A stretch of DNA of 64,000 nucleotides from Streptomyces sclerotialus (GCA_000719105.1 JODX01000027.1:1-64000), one strand, 5' to 3'; counted from the first letter of the stretch, positions 1 to 9,355 are shown. The notes: a model not told the origin generated them from the sequence alone. Program-made: numbers and translations.

Positions 1-435
1 GAAACACAGGGAAACGCGCCGTCCGCTCCCACAGGACAGACGGACGGGCAGGCCGGAACCCGGACAGCAGGAATCACCCGACACCGCGGTCATGAGACCG
101 GGACGATCTCGACCGGCACGGACGGCACCCGGTCGGCCCTCGGGTGACGCACGGCAGGCTGGGGCGGGGGTTCGACGAAGGCATGGGGGTACTCCATCGC
201 GGCTCAGCCGGGGGACCGCCACGCGGCGTCGCGGAGCTCTCCGACTATGCGAAGAGCCAGGCTGCGCTGCTGCGAACCTCACCGGAACGAAACGGCATGG
301 CGCAGGTGCTCTGGTGCGCGGATCTGCCGTGCGGCACGGTTTGCTCAGGGCCGACGTGGTTCGAAATCTCGGTCTGTGGTCGGTTTCCCAGACAGGGATG
401 ATTGAGGGATTGCCGGTGACCGTCAATACTTACCG
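1..435. other. no gene recognised upstream of the first glycosidase
   Basis: Open frames cross this stretch on both strands, but none gives a recognisable protein and no start has a convincing ribosome site. I treat it as non-coding or as decayed sequence. The regulatory part begins near 436. Confidence 0.5.
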
Positions 436-473
436 CGGAAAAAGTTTCCGTTTCCCGTCCGAAACTTTCGGAC
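436..473 (+). promoter_or_regulatory. two inverted repeats of the CGAAA/TTTCG type
   Basis: CGGAAA-AAG-TTTCCG lies at 436-450. A near-perfect 17-bp palindrome, GTCCGAAACTTTCGGAC, lies at 457-473 (8-bp arms around one base). This form is typical of LacI-family operators; xylan and xyloside regulators of Streptomyces such as BxlR are known to bind CGAA-type palindromes. The sites lie about 230-260 bp upstream of the predicted promoter of the GH62 gene. That LacI-type repression by sugar availability occurs here is inference. Confidence 0.5.
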
Positions 474-698
474 CGCCGTCGAGTCGGACGGCGAATCCCC
501 CGGCGCCGCTGTCGGCGGATGCCGTGGGGACAGGGGCGGGACCAGGACGAGTGTGCGGACGCCGCCTGCTCAACCCACCCCCGCGTGGACCCTCGGACTG
601 GCGTGCCGTATCGCCGAACTCCGGAGTGTCTGCGGTCGGCGCAACAGCTTGGCACGCTCCAAGCGGAGGAGCTGTTTGCGACAGATCGGCGATAAACC

Positions 699-765
699 TT
701 GACCAGGGGGCTCCACATTCCTAGCTTGTGGCGTCAAAGATTCGGGAACTCGTCGAAAGTTTCGA
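699..765 (+). promoter_or_regulatory. sigma-70-like promoter and operator of the GH62 gene
   Basis: TTGACC at 699-704 and TAGCTT at 722-727 are separated by 17 bp, a good match to a vegetative promoter. A palindrome TCGAAA-G-TTTCGA at 753-765 would lie about 20-30 bp after the transcription start, where a bound repressor would block the polymerase. It shares its core with the sites at 436-473. Confidence 0.55.
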
Positions 766-839
766 ATCGTCCCTGCCCCCGGTACGGCCGCTCCGCGGTT
801 CATCGACGTCACCTCACCCCTCTCCAAGGAGACACTTCG

Positions 840-2306
840 ATGCGGTTTCGCCACCCGTCCTCGATCCGTCATAGACGCTTACTCGCCGTCCTTGCACCCC
901 TGCTGCTCGTGGCCGCCTTCCTCGGCGCACAGCCCGCCGAAGCGGCGACCGTAGACCCCAACGCCTCGTATGTGCTGGTCAACCGCAACAGCGGCAAGGC
1001 CCTGGACGTCTACAACATGGCGACCGGCGACGGCGCCCGCATCACCCAGTGGACCAGGAACGATCAGAACCAGCAGCAGTGGCAGTTCGTCGATTCCGGG
1101 GACGGCTACTACCGCATCAAGTCCCGCCACTCGGGCAAGGTGCTGGACGTCTACAACTGGTCCAACGCGAACGGCGGCTCGATCGTCCAGTGGGCCGATC
1201 TGAACGCCACCAACCAGCAGTGGCGGCTGGCCGACAGCTCGGACGGCTACGTGAGGCTGATCTCGCGCCACAGCAACAAGGCCCTCGAAGTACAAGGCGC
1301 CTCCACCGCAGACAACGCGAACATCGTCCAGTACGACGACTGGGGCGGCACCAACCAGCAGTGGCAGCTCGTCAAGGTCGGCGCCGACACCCCCGGTTCG
1401 TGCGCTCTTCCGTCGACCTACCGCTGGACATCGACGGGCGCGCTGGCGCAGCCCAAGCAGGGGTGGGTCTCACTCAAGGACTTCACCGTCGCCCCCTACA
1501 ACGGCAGACAACTCGTCTATGCGACGACGCACGACACGGGCACGAGTTGGGGTTCGATGAACTTCGACCTGTTCACCAACTGGTCGGAGATGGCCTCGGC
1601 CAGGCAGAACACCATGTCGACGTCCACCGTTGCGCCCACGCTCTTCTACTTCGCGCCGAAGAACATCTGGGTACTCGCCTACCAGTGGGGCGGAAGCGCC
1701 TTCTCCTACCGGACGTCGAGCGACCCCACCAACCCCAATGGCTGGTCGTCCCCGCAGGTGCTCTTCTCCGGAAGCATCACCGGCTCCGGAACGGGACCCA
1801 TCGACCAGACACTCATCGGCGACGGGACGAACATGTACCTGTTCTTCGCCGGCGACAACGGCAAGATCTACCGGGCCAGTATGCCGATCGGGAACTTCCC
1901 GGGCAGCTTCGGCTCGAACTCGACCGTGGTCATGAGCGATACGACGAACAACCTGTTCGAAGCCCCGCAGGTCTACAAGCTGCAGGGCCAGAACCGCTAC
2001 CTCATGATCGTCGAGGCGATCGGCTCGCAGGGCCGCTACTTCCGCTCGTTCACGGCCACCAGCCTGAACGGCTCGTGGACACCCCAGGCCGCGACCGAGA
2101 GCAATCCCTTCGCCGGCAAGGCCAACAGCGGCGCCACCTGGACCAACGACATCAGCCATGGCGAACTGCTCCGCACCAGCCCCGATCAGACCATGACCGT
2201 CGATCCCTGCCATCTGCAGTTGCTCTACCAGGGGCGCAGCCCCAGCTCAGGCGGCGACTACGGCCTCCTGCCCTACCGTCCGGGCCTGCTGACACTGCAG
2301 CGCTGA
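840..2306 (+). CDS. secreted GH62 alpha-L-arabinofuranosidase with CBM13 module
   Basis: This 488-residue protein should remove L-arabinose side chains from arabinoxylan outside the cell. Residues 1-31 form a signal peptide: a basic start, a leucine/valine core and an AEA end. Residues about 35-180 are a ricin-B-like CBM13 module with three QxW repeats (QQQW, NQQW, NQQW). Residues about 185-488 match glycoside hydrolase family 62 throughout, with the LKDF, PIDQ and LFEAPQ segments that carry the family's catalytic acidic residues. ATG at 840 is chosen because AAGGAGA lies just upstream and the signal peptide starts here. The gene stands alone, followed by a strong hairpin. A paralogue with the same architecture is at 50302-51756. 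Family assignment is firm; exact substrate is inferred. Confidence 0.93.
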   Translation: MRFRHPSSIRHRRLLAVLAPLLLVAAFLGAQPAEAATVDPNASYVLVNRNSGKALDVYNMATGDGARITQWTRNDQNQQQWQFVDSGDGYYRIKSRHSGKVLDVYNWSNANGGSIVQWADLNATNQQWRLADSSDGYVRLISRHSNKALEVQGASTADNANIVQYDDWGGTNQQWQLVKVGADTPGSCALPSTYRWTSTGALAQPKQGWVSLKDFTVAPYNGRQLVYATTHDTGTSWGSMNFDLFTNWSEMASARQNTMSTSTVAPTLFYFAPKNIWVLAYQWGGSAFSYRTSSDPTNPNGWSSPQVLFSGSITGSGTGPIDQTLIGDGTNMYLFFAGDNGKIYRASMPIGNFPGSFGSNSTVVMSDTTNNLFEAPQVYKLQGQNRYLMIVEAIGSQGRYFRSFTATSLNGSWTPQAATESNPFAGKANSGATWTNDISHGELLRTSPDQTMTVDPCHLQLLYQGRSPSSGGDYGLLPYRPGLLTLQR

Positions 2307-2345
2307 CGGCATGACACGGGTCCGGCTCCGGTATGGAGCCGGCGT

Positions 2346-2374
2346 GGCGGGCCCGGCGGAAGGCCGGGCCCGCC
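2346..2374 (+). terminator. intrinsic-type hairpin after the GH62 gene
   Basis: Perfect 12-bp arms (GGCGGGCCCGGC / GCCGGGCCCGCC) flank a 5-base loop, about 40 bp after the stop codon. There is no U tract, as is usual in Streptomyces. Confidence 0.75.
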
Positions 2375-2632
2375 CGAATCAGGCGCAGCGCTCAGGTCGT
2401 GATCCCGGACCGGGTGGAAAAAACTCAGCCTCGCACGGACGACGTGCTCCACTCCCTTTTGGATTGAGCCGCGGAGAGCCGCCTGAAGCACCCGAGTAGA
2501 TTCTTCGTCTACTGGTAGTACACGCCCGACTCGCCTTCGACCTGCGAGGTGCGCTGTCCGGTGCACCGGCGTCCGAAGCGTTACCCAGCCAATTCCCCGT
2601 GCCGCCTTGGGCAACCTCACCAGGAGGTACCC

Positions 2633-2928
2633 GTGAAGATGCTCATCAACGTCTCCTGGTGCGGCGCGGAAGCAGCGTTCCGGGAAGTACACCTCCTCGT
2701 GGCTCTCCCGCCGCCCGAGTACATACCGCGCAAGATCACCATTCCGACCCTCGACGAGATACTCGCCGCTCAAGGACGCCGGCAGTGACGGACTCCGCGT
2801 CATCATCGGCCTCATGTCGCACCTACGCATTGCGCCACTTCTTCGCCTCCGACTGCCTGGCCATGGGGATACCGATCACGGACGTCGCAGAATGGATGGG
2901 ACACAGGAACATCAACATGACGTTATGA
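2633..2928 (+). pseudogene. tyrosine integrase remnant
   Basis: Near 2820-2928 one frame reads YALRHFFASD...VAEWMGHRN, the LRH box and the WMGH box of tyrosine recombinases that carry catalytic Arg, His and His/Trp. The catalytic Tyr is absent because the frame stops shortly after. Just upstream a different frame, opened by GTG 2633 behind AGGAGG, contains RKITIPTLDEILAAQ, which resembles the linker before an integrase catalytic domain. The frames do not join and most of the catalytic domain is missing, so this is a decayed 3' end. The C-terminal motif is clear; the upstream part is weaker. Confidence 0.6.
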
Positions 2929-3534
2929 CGTTCAAGATCTTCCGCCACCTCATGCCGGCATCGATCGGACGCGCCGCGAAGCTCTGAGATGTACGTCCCT
3001 TCCCGATAGTGCCGCAGCGACGCGCGCAGGATCACAACGGAGCTCGAACCGGTGCCGGACAGCCTTGCGCTCGGACCCTGTCATGCCACCGCGAACACCT
3101 TCGGTATCGCCGCACTCCAGAGCGACTTCCAGGCAGGTCCCTTGCTACCTCGACGGCCGTGGCACAGGCCTCCCTCTGCTGCCAACTGTGATCTTCCCTG
3201 ACACGGGGTCGCGGGTGCTCGTTGTGCGGGGCCCCGCGGTGGCCCGGTCGCGGCGGCCGCGGCGGCCGCGGCCAGAATGCTGGTCCTCGTGAACAGCGTC
3301 GTGTCCGTCCGCGACCGCCAGGGGACCGCTGGTGCTCGGCGACTACGGCGCGGGCTCCGAGCCCGCCCTTCGCCACACCGAGACGGGCCGTCGACGCGGC
3401 CACACATCGCCCAGTCCGATCAGGGATCCGCACACCCTTGACCTGGTGATCGGTGCGGGAACACAAGGGTGCTGACAGTTCACCCGAGTTCGAACGCAAC
3501 ACCGGGTCGGGCGTGCCGTGACAAGCTTCTCCTC
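2929..3534. other. no intact gene
   Basis: I see no recognisable coding sequence, RNA gene or clear repeat here. The stretch separates the integrase remnant from the acetyltransferase gene. Confidence 0.5.
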
Positions 3535-4092
3535 GTGACCGCATTCGACGTCGCCGCACTCACGTTCACCCAGTTCACCCGGCCGCCCGAGCTCTCCGGC
3601 GCCCTCCGGCGGGAACTCGCCGCCTGTTGGGCAGCGGTGGTCAACTCCGGCGGGGCGGTCATTCCAGCGGACTGTCCGCTGCCGCCCCTGACGCCGGCGG
3701 ACGTCGACGCCGCCGTGGGCCGTATCGCGGAGAGCCTGGCGCCGGAGCGCAGCAGGCTGCTGGCAGCCACGCTCGACGGTGCTCTCGCGGGCTGGCTGCT
3801 CGTCCGCCGTGAAGGGCACCCGCTCGAAGCGCACTGCGGTGTGGTGAACCACGTGCAGACGCAGGTGCACCTCAGGGGCCTGGGTATCGGGGCCGCGCTG
3901 ATGCACCGCGTCCGCCATGTCGCACGGGAGGAGATGGGCCTGGAACGACTCAAACTGGCGGTGCGGGCCGGTCTGGGACTCGAGCACTTCTACCGCAGGG
4001 CCGGCTGGACCGAGGTCGGCCGGTGGCCGGGTGCGCTGCGCCTGGCGCCCGGTGACGACCGCGACGAGATCCTCATGAGCCTCGTACCGTGA
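3535..4092 (+). CDS. GNAT family N-acetyltransferase
   Basis: This 185-residue protein probably transfers an acetyl group from acetyl-CoA to an amine; the substrate is unknown. The fold is read from the C-terminal half: VNHVQTQVHLRGLGIGAALM gives the beta-4 strand and the acetyl-CoA loop in the R/Q-G-x-G/A form (RGLGIG), followed by the ERLKLAVR strand and LEHFYRRAGWTEVGR, the usual GNAT C-terminal segment. GTG at 3535 is preferred over upstream starts because the recognisable sequence begins soon after it; the ribosome site is weak. The gene stops about 100 bp from the convergent methyltransferase gene. Family is secure, function is not. Confidence 0.85.
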   Translation: MTAFDVAALTFTQFTRPPELSGALRRELAACWAAVVNSGGAVIPADCPLPPLTPADVDAAVGRIAESLAPERSRLLAATLDGALAGWLLVRREGHPLEAHCGVVNHVQTQVHLRGLGIGAALMHRVRHVAREEMGLERLKLAVRAGLGLEHFYRRAGWTEVGRWPGALRLAPGDDRDEILMSLVP

Positions 4093-4195
4093 CGACGGCC
4101 TCGACTACGACGGCGTCGACACCCCCCGGCGACAACGCCTCCCGGCGGAGCGCCGGGGCAGGGTCCGGCACAGGACCGAGAGCACCGAGAGCCCG

Positions 4196-4963
4196 TCAGT
4201 CCTTCAACGCCACGAGCACACAGCTGTCCCCCACCTGCCACACCGGCGTGACGCGGCTGAACCCCGCCTGGCGCAGCAGTTCGGCGTGGCGGCACACGGG
4301 GAGGTGCCGGTTGCCGCCTCCGCCGCCGGACGACGGACGGCTTCGCTCCCGCTGCTCGAACAGGTCGGCCAGCTCGGGGTCCGCGGCCGCCGCCCGCCAC
4401 CAGGACTCCCAGTCCTCGCTGCCGTGAACACCCGCCCGCTCGGCCCGGCGGCGTCCCACATGGGCGGTCAGGTCCGAGCAGGACCGCATGTCCGGAGGGA
4501 AGTGGTCCCCGTTGACCAGCGCCCCGCCGGGGCGGAGCAGAGCCGCGAGGGAGCGGTAGGTCTCCAGCAGGTCGCGGGCGGGGAGGTAGTGCAGCGCCGT
4601 CGTCGAGACGGCGACGTCCAGGCTGCGGGGCAGCTCCAGGGCATCGGCCCAGCCGTCCTCGCCTATCACCGCGTGCACATAGCGGGCGGCGTCCGCGTGG
4701 TGGGTGCGCCCCAGCTCCAGCAGTACGGGGTCCATGTCGACCGCGACGATCTCCGCGTCCGGCAGGCGGCGGGCGAGCCGGGCGGACAGGGAACCGGGTC
4801 CGCAGCCCAGGTCCAGCAGGAGCGGCCGGGTACGGCCGGCGCAGACGTGCTCCACGACGTCCGAGATCACTGTGAAACGTTCCTCGCGGTCCACCGCGTA
4901 CCGCTGCTGCTGCCGCTCCCAGCGCTCCACCCACGTCCTGGCCGCATCCATGCTCACGCCCAT
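4196..4963 (-). CDS. class I SAM-dependent methyltransferase behind a Zur-like site
   Basis: This roughly 255-residue soluble methyltransferase has the motif I glycine loop LLLDLGCGPGS followed by the acidic EIVAVDMD motif, then VSTTALHYLP and the LLRPGG loop. A glycine run and an Arg-rich stretch precede a C-terminal segment about PVWQVGDSCVLVAL. Such proteins methylate small molecules; the substrate cannot be read. The start is uncertain: ATG 4963, ATG 4951 or GTG 5002 are in frame. A Zur-box-like 15-mer lies at 5022-5036 just upstream, so repression when zinc is plentiful is likely. It follows the PLP-enzyme operon on the same strand (82 bp from the stop at 5045 to ATG 4963) and may serve the same pathway. 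Confidence 0.8.
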   Translation of the reverse strand: MGVSMDAARTWVERWERQQQRYAVDREERFTVISDVVEHVCAGRTRPLLLDLGCGPGSLSARLARRLPDAEIVAVDMDPVLLELGRTHHADAARYVHAVIGEDGWADALELPRSLDVAVSTTALHYLPARDLLETYRSLAALLRPGGALVNGDHFPPDMRSCSDLTAHVGRRRAERAGVHGSEDWESWWRAAAADPELADLFEQRERSRPSSGGGGGNRHLPVCRHAELLRQAGFSRVTPVWQVGDSCVLVALKD

Positions 4964-5021
4964 CCGGTTGCGCCACCTCTTCCGTCTCTCACCTGTCGGC
5001 ACCTGCTGCGCAATCTACAGG

Positions 5022-5036
5022 TGGAAACGATTATCA
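5022..5036 (-). promoter_or_regulatory. Zur-box-like operator of the methyltransferase gene
   Basis: On the minus strand the sequence reads TGATAATCGTTTCCA, a 7-1-7 partly palindromic site close to the actinobacterial Zur form TGAAAATGATTTTCA. It lies 59-73 bp upstream of ATG 4963. Binding is inferred from sequence only. Confidence 0.6.
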
Positions 5037-5044
5037 ATAACCAT

Positions 5045-6253
5045 TCACGCCAGGGAGGCGAGAACGCTCAGCAGGCGGTCGATCTCCTCGTCGGTGTTGT
5101 AGACGTGCAGGCTCACCCGTACGGATCCGGCCTTGTCGTCCGCGCCCGCCTGGCAGAGGCTGTCGGCCCGGACCATGAAGCCGTGGCTGAAGAGGACGAA
5201 CCCGAGGTCGTCGGACGGGATGCCGCGGTGCCGGAAGGTGACGATGCCGTGCCGTCGCTGGGCCGCGGGCAGCGCGGAGTCGGCGGCCAGACTGGCGGGG
5301 CAGCCGAGGACCTCGTAGGCGTCCAGGCGGCGCAGCCGGTCGGTCAGGCGGGTGGCCAGACGGGTGACGTGATCCGCGACGCGGTCGACGCCGACCGCGT
5401 CCAGCCAGTCGAGGGCGGCCAGCAACGACACGACGCCCACGGTGTTGGGGGTGCCCTGCCAGCCGGAGGGCACCAGGGCGGGTCCGCGGGTGTTGCGCGC
5501 CCAGACCGCGCCGGTGCCGGGCAGGGCCAGTGCCTTGTGCCCGGAGAAGACGACGAAGTCCACGTCGAGCGCCGGATCGCCGACCCGGACGGGAAGATGG
5601 CCGACACTCTGCGCGGCGTCCAGGCAGATGGGGACGTCAGGGCCCACGGCGGCGCGGAGGCGGTGGACGTTCATGTCCCCGCCGTAGACATGGTGGACAT
5701 GGGTGGCGGCGACGAAGCGGGTGCGGGGGCCGACGGCGTCGGCGAGGGCACGGTGGTCGTAGTCGCCGGACACCTCCTGGTACGGCAGGGCGCGGACGCG
5801 CACCTCGGTGCCGCGCTCCGCGAGCAGGCGCCGGGCTTCGAGCCAGGGTTCGAGGTTGGCCCGGTGGTCGGCGAACGGGACCAGGATCTCGTCGCCGTCG
5901 GTGAGGTGCTCCACGAGCCAGTCGCGGGCGACGGTGCGCAGGCCCTCGGTGGTTCCGCTGGTGAAGTGGACGGTGGAGCGGTCCGGTTCCCGGTCGCCGA
6001 GGAACTCCTTGACCCGCTCACGGGCCCGTTCGATCAATTCCGTGGTCCGGTTGGCCCAGGGATAGGTGCCGCGGCCCGCGTTGGCGTTCGACGTCGTCAG
6101 GTAGGTCTGTACGGCGTCCAGGACGGCCTGTGGCTTCTGCGAGGTCGCCGCACTGTCCAGGTACGCCAGCTCCGGATGCGCCGTGATGATCGGGAACTGC
6201 GCCCTCAGCTTCTGCTGCCAGGGCCCGTCTCCGTCATGGGTCGTGCCGTGCAC
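5045..6253 (-). CDS. class V PLP enzyme, cysteine-desulfurase-like
   Basis: This 402-residue protein has the SufS/CsdA layout: LDSAATSQKP near residue 33, HFTSGTTEG near 96, ADHRANLEPW with His about 130, LDAAQSVGH with the PLP Asp about 212, and FSGHKALALPG with the Schiff-base Lys about 240. The segment RADSLCQAG keeps a Cys (about 367) where SufS-type enzymes have their sulfur-carrying cysteine, and RVSLHVYNTDEEID follows as in that family. It may therefore take sulfur from a cysteine-like substrate, although class V folds also do epimerase or lyase chemistry. GTG 6253 has GAGGGAG at good spacing; an earlier GTG at 6259 overlaps the upstream stop. It is the third gene of the operon from 9095. 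Confidence 0.85.
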   Translation of the reverse strand: MHGTTHDGDGPWQQKLRAQFPIITAHPELAYLDSAATSQKPQAVLDAVQTYLTTSNANAGRGTYPWANRTTELIERARERVKEFLGDREPDRSTVHFTSGTTEGLRTVARDWLVEHLTDGDEILVPFADHRANLEPWLEARRLLAERGTEVRVRALPYQEVSGDYDHRALADAVGPRTRFVAATHVHHVYGGDMNVHRLRAAVGPDVPICLDAAQSVGHLPVRVGDPALDVDFVVFSGHKALALPGTGAVWARNTRGPALVPSGWQGTPNTVGVVSLLAALDWLDAVGVDRVADHVTRLATRLTDRLRRLDAYEVLGCPASLAADSALPAAQRRHGIVTFRHRGIPSDDLGFVLFSHGFMVRADSLCQAGADDKAGSVRVSLHVYNTDEEIDRLLSVLASLA

Positions 6254-6255
6254 GG

Positions 6256-7593
6256 TCACTCCCTCGTCAGCGGTGCGCCCGCGTCCCGCCAGGCGACGAT
6301 GCCACCCGCCAGGCTGCGCACGTCCGGGTGCCCCATGCGGGTCAGCAGCGCGGCGTAGCGCAGCGACTTCTCCCCCACCGGACAGGCCAGCAGCACCGGT
6401 GTCCGCCTGCTGAACGGCAGCCCGGTCCGCACCAGTTCCTCGAACATCTCGTCGACGATGTTGACCGAGCCCTCGATGTGCAGGGCGGCGTAGGCGTGCG
6501 GGCCGCGCAGGTCGACCACCAGAGGACGGGGATCGCCCTCCGCCGTCCAGCGCCGGGCGTCCTCGACGCCGATGACCCGGGCCTCGGCACGTATCTCGCT
6601 GTCGGTGAGCGACGACACCGAGGGCCCGCGCCGTGCTCTGCCCAGCAGCTCCGGTCGGCGCCGGCGCACATAGCTCAGGTAGCTCTCGGCACGGTCGCAC
6701 ACGATGAAGACGGCGCTCTGGCGACGGCCGGTGCCCGCCAGCCCGGCGTCGACGGACGCCAGGTGCCGGATGGCTCCCTGATAGGCGGCACCGCCGGTCG
6801 GGCCCGACAGCAGCCCGCAGCGGCGGATGAGGGTGACCATTCCGTCGATGGCCTCCTGGGAGGTGACCGACGCGAGGGAGTCGTACGTGGCCGGGTCGAA
6901 CAGACCGACCTGGTGCACCTCGTCGATGGTGCGGATGCCGGGGATGAAGTCGGACTTGTCGGCGACCAGCCCGAGCACCCGGACCTGCGGATCGTGCTCG
7001 CGCAGCACCTGGGCGACACCGGTGGAGGAGCCGGCCGTGCCGACGCAGGCGATGAACCAGTCCGGTGCCTGCCCGTCCAGGTCCTTGACGATCTCCGGCC
7101 CGGTCCCGGCCGCGTGTGCCTCGACGTTGCGGGGGTTGAAGTACTGGTCGGTGTGCAGATACGTGCTTCCGGGCTCCGAGAGGGCCTGGTGGAAGCGGGT
7201 GAGCGGATCGTCGGTGTCCGTCGGGTCGAGGCACTCGCTCTGCCCCGGGAGTTCCTCGATCTCCGCCCCGAGGAGCAGCAGCAGTTCCTTGATCTCGGGG
7301 ACGCGCATCCGGTTGGTGACGCTCTTGAACTTCAGCCCGTGCAGGCCGGCCAGCAGGGCGAGGGCCTTGGCCGTGTTGCCGCTGGAGAGTTCCACGACCG
7401 TGCCGTCACCGCCGGCCGCCTCCTCCAGGTGCGGGCGGGCCATGTGCCAGGCAGGCCGGTCCTTGACGGACCCGAACGGGTTGAGCATCTCCAGCTTGGC
7501 GTACAGGTCGATGTTGTCCAGTCCGTGCACGGACGGATCGATGCGGACCAGCGGTGTGTTGCCGATGGCCTCGGTGATGCTGTCGTATCTCAA
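6256..7593 (-). CDS. CysK/CBS-like PLP enzyme fused to a rhodanese domain
   Basis: Residues 1 to about 310 are a beta-family PLP enzyme: IGNTPLVRI near the start, NPFGSVKDRPA with the PLP Lys about 44, ELSSGNTAKA near 69-77, and GTAGSSTGVA for phosphate binding. Residues about 335-445 are a rhodanese domain with LVVDLRGPHAY and an active-site-type Cys about 404 in LLACPVGEKS. This pair of domains could make a carbon-sulfur or carbon-nitrogen bond by beta-replacement and carry sulfur. The start is TTG 7593, which overlaps the TGA of the upstream gene and has GGGAG in front; a longer GTG/ATG start would run into the upstream gene. The downstream gene begins within a few bases of its stop, so the three are translationally coupled. 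Confidence 0.87.
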   Translation of the reverse strand: MRYDSITEAIGNTPLVRIDPSVHGLDNIDLYAKLEMLNPFGSVKDRPAWHMARPHLEEAAGGDGTVVELSSGNTAKALALLAGLHGLKFKSVTNRMRVPEIKELLLLLGAEIEELPGQSECLDPTDTDDPLTRFHQALSEPGSTYLHTDQYFNPRNVEAHAAGTGPEIVKDLDGQAPDWFIACVGTAGSSTGVAQVLREHDPQVRVLGLVADKSDFIPGIRTIDEVHQVGLFDPATYDSLASVTSQEAIDGMVTLIRRCGLLSGPTGGAAYQGAIRHLASVDAGLAGTGRRQSAVFIVCDRAESYLSYVRRRRPELLGRARRGPSVSSLTDSEIRAEARVIGVEDARRWTAEGDPRPLVVDLRGPHAYAALHIEGSVNIVDEMFEELVRTGLPFSRRTPVLLACPVGEKSLRYAALLTRMGHPDVRSLAGGIVAWRDAGAPLTRE

Positions 7594-9095
7594 GACGGCA
7601 CTCCCTGCGGGTGTGTGAGCGGCCAGTAGTCCTCGTCCAGACACCAGTGCCGGGCACCGCCCTCCTCCGTGACCGCCACGGTCCGCGCGACGGGCTGCCG
7701 CTGCGCGTGGTGGGCATGGAAGTCCGAGACGTAGCCGGCGGTGTTGACGAAGGCCAGCAGGTCCCCGGCGCGGGGCAGGCGGGGCAGGAAGACCAGCCGC
7801 CGGGTGATCAGGTCGGCCTCCAGACAGAGGTTGCCGACGAGATGGACCCCGACCGGTCCGTCGTCCGGCGCCGCGTCCCGGGAGTCACCGCGGGGCAGCA
7901 GCACGGGGTCGACGAGGACCCCGTGCTCCTCCAGACTCACGTCCCCGGCGTTCATGCCGAGGCGCACCAGGTGCCGGGTGGGGTCGCCGTCCATGGGCCG
8001 CACGTCCAGTACGCGGGCCAGTGACAGTCCGCACTGGTCGACGAGGGCGCGCCCCGGTTCGACGTACAGATCGTTCAGGTGCTCCAGCAGGAGCGTGGCG
8101 GGCGGCCGGCCCAGGACCGGGGCGGTACGCGAGAGCAGTTGGTCGAGGTAGCCGGGTCCGGCGACGGGCCGGTGGGCGGGGTACAGGGCCGCCGCGCCGC
8201 GTACCGTGCCGCCCTCGTTGCGCAGCCCGTAGCCGTGACCGCGCCAGGTCAGGGACGGCCGCGCGCCGAGCACCGCTTCGCTCAGCGCGGTGGTCCACCG
8301 CTCCCACTCGCCCGCCTCGGCGACGTAACCGACTCCGAACCCCCCGCCGATGTCGACGACGCGCGGCGTCAGGCCCCGCGCCCGGCACTCGTCCATCGCC
8401 AGCACGCACCGCTCCAGCGCCCGGGCCTTCTCCTCCAGCCCGGTGGTGTCCAGGTGGTACGCCAGACCGGTCAGTGCGACGGCGTCCTGATGCCGCTCCA
8501 GCGCCGCCCACAGCTCATCGGCTTCGGCGAGAGGCGTACCGAAGCGGCTGCGGCGCGACAGCACCCGCGTGCCGGCACCGCCGTGCCCGGTGTCCGACTC
8601 GAACCCTGACAGACGCGCCAGCACGTCCACCCTGCCCAGTCCGTACGTCCGGACGAGCTGCGCCAGTTGCTCCAGCTCGCCGACCGAGTCCAGGTTGACC
8701 GTCGCCCCCACCCGGGCCGCCAGCCACAGGAACTCCCGGTCCTTGGGACCGGTGGCCATCACCCGGTCCCCCGTGAACCCACAGCTCAGCGCATGCCGTA
8801 GCTCCTCCAGAGAGGCCACGTCGATGCCGACGCCGGCCGGGTCACAGGCGGCCAGCCTCCGCACCAGGGCGCTGGAACGATTCGCCTTGTGCGCGAAGTA
8901 CACCCGGCCGGCGAGGTGATGGCGGCGGTAGACGGACCGGAAACGTTCGGCGTTCTCGGCGACGGCCTCCGGGAGCAGCACATTGAGCGGCGAGCCCAGT
9001 ACGTCGACCAGCGAGTGCAGGAACGGCACATCCCCCAGCAACGAGGCCAGCGGCGGATCCACCCGCGGCCTCAGATACAAGGGCGCGTCCTTCAC
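7590..9095 (-). CDS. fold-III PLP decarboxylase, Y4yA-like
   Basis: This 501-residue protein matches the diaminopimelate/ornithine decarboxylase superfamily. VYFAHKANRSS places the PLP Lys at about 70, AYHLDTTG contains the PLP-stacking His, VDIGGGFGVGY is the phosphate-binding glycine loop at about 248-257, VEPGRALVDQ is at 345, and GNLCLEADLI places the partner-subunit Cys at about 424. It is longer than LysA (about 420). A related family, Y4yA, occurs with a CysK-like protein (Y4xP) and a siderophore-synthetase-like protein in Rhizobium NGR234, as I recall. GTG 9095 follows GGGGAGGG. It is the first gene of the operon and lies 57 bp from a Zur-like site. Its substrate is unknown. Confidence 0.85.
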   Translation of the reverse strand: MKDAPLYLRPRVDPPLASLLGDVPFLHSLVDVLGSPLNVLLPEAVAENAERFRSVYRRHHLAGRVYFAHKANRSSALVRRLAACDPAGVGIDVASLEELRHALSCGFTGDRVMATGPKDREFLWLAARVGATVNLDSVGELEQLAQLVRTYGLGRVDVLARLSGFESDTGHGGAGTRVLSRRSRFGTPLAEADELWAALERHQDAVALTGLAYHLDTTGLEEKARALERCVLAMDECRARGLTPRVVDIGGGFGVGYVAEAGEWERWTTALSEAVLGARPSLTWRGHGYGLRNEGGTVRGAAALYPAHRPVAGPGYLDQLLSRTAPVLGRPPATLLLEHLNDLYVEPGRALVDQCGLSLARVLDVRPMDGDPTRHLVRLGMNAGDVSLEEHGVLVDPVLLPRGDSRDAAPDDGPVGVHLVGNLCLEADLITRRLVFLPRLPRAGDLLAFVNTAGYVSDFHAHHAQRQPVARTVAVTEEGGARHWCLDEDYWPLTHPQGVPS

Positions 9096-9151
9096 GAAGT
9101 ACCCTCCCCACGTCAGCCGGCCGTCGATTCGTCGTCACGACGACCGTCCCG

Positions 9152-9166
9152 GGATAGTCGTTTCCC
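9152..9166 (-). promoter_or_regulatory. candidate Zur-box-like operator of the PLP operon
   Basis: The plus strand reads GGATAGTCGTTTCCC, which equals the site at 5022-5036 (TGATAATCGTTTCCA in the same reading) at 12 of 15 positions. It is 57 bp upstream of GTG 9095. It is the weakest of the six sites: both outer bases deviate. Position and similarity support it; binding is untested. Confidence 0.45.
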
Positions 9167-9189
9167 TCTACACGCGCTGCTAAGCGCAA

Positions 9190-9355
9190 GCTGGTGCTTC
9201 ACGAAGGCGTGGTCGGTGACCGTAGCGACCTGTCCGCCTGGCCCAGTCGCCTCGCGTCGCGGCGTGTCGGCTCGTTCGACGGTCCAGCCGAAGGACGGCA
9301 GGGCGAGTCCGGCGTACACCTCGTCCGGGGTGGGGAAGTACGTGTCCTGGTCCTG
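9190..9355 (-). pseudogene. 3' end of a SAM methyltransferase, remnant
   Basis: The frame TYFPTPDEVYAGLALPS...WTVERADTPRREATGPGG...VATVTD resembles the C-terminal end of small Streptomyces methyltransferases. No N-terminal glycine loop is present, and the frame runs upstream straight into an unrelated ABC-ATPase frame. It is a fragment without a start. Confidence 0.4.

Noticed and set aside
4286..6358. 690-codon plus-strand frame over the methyltransferase and class V enzyme
   Set aside because: It has no domain, low-complexity Gly/Val/Arg composition and lies opposite genes with full motifs.
5045..7234. Reading the class V enzyme as a 729-residue fusion
   Set aside because: The first 320 or so codons are a shadow of the CysK-like gene; GTG 6253 with a ribosome site fits the family length.
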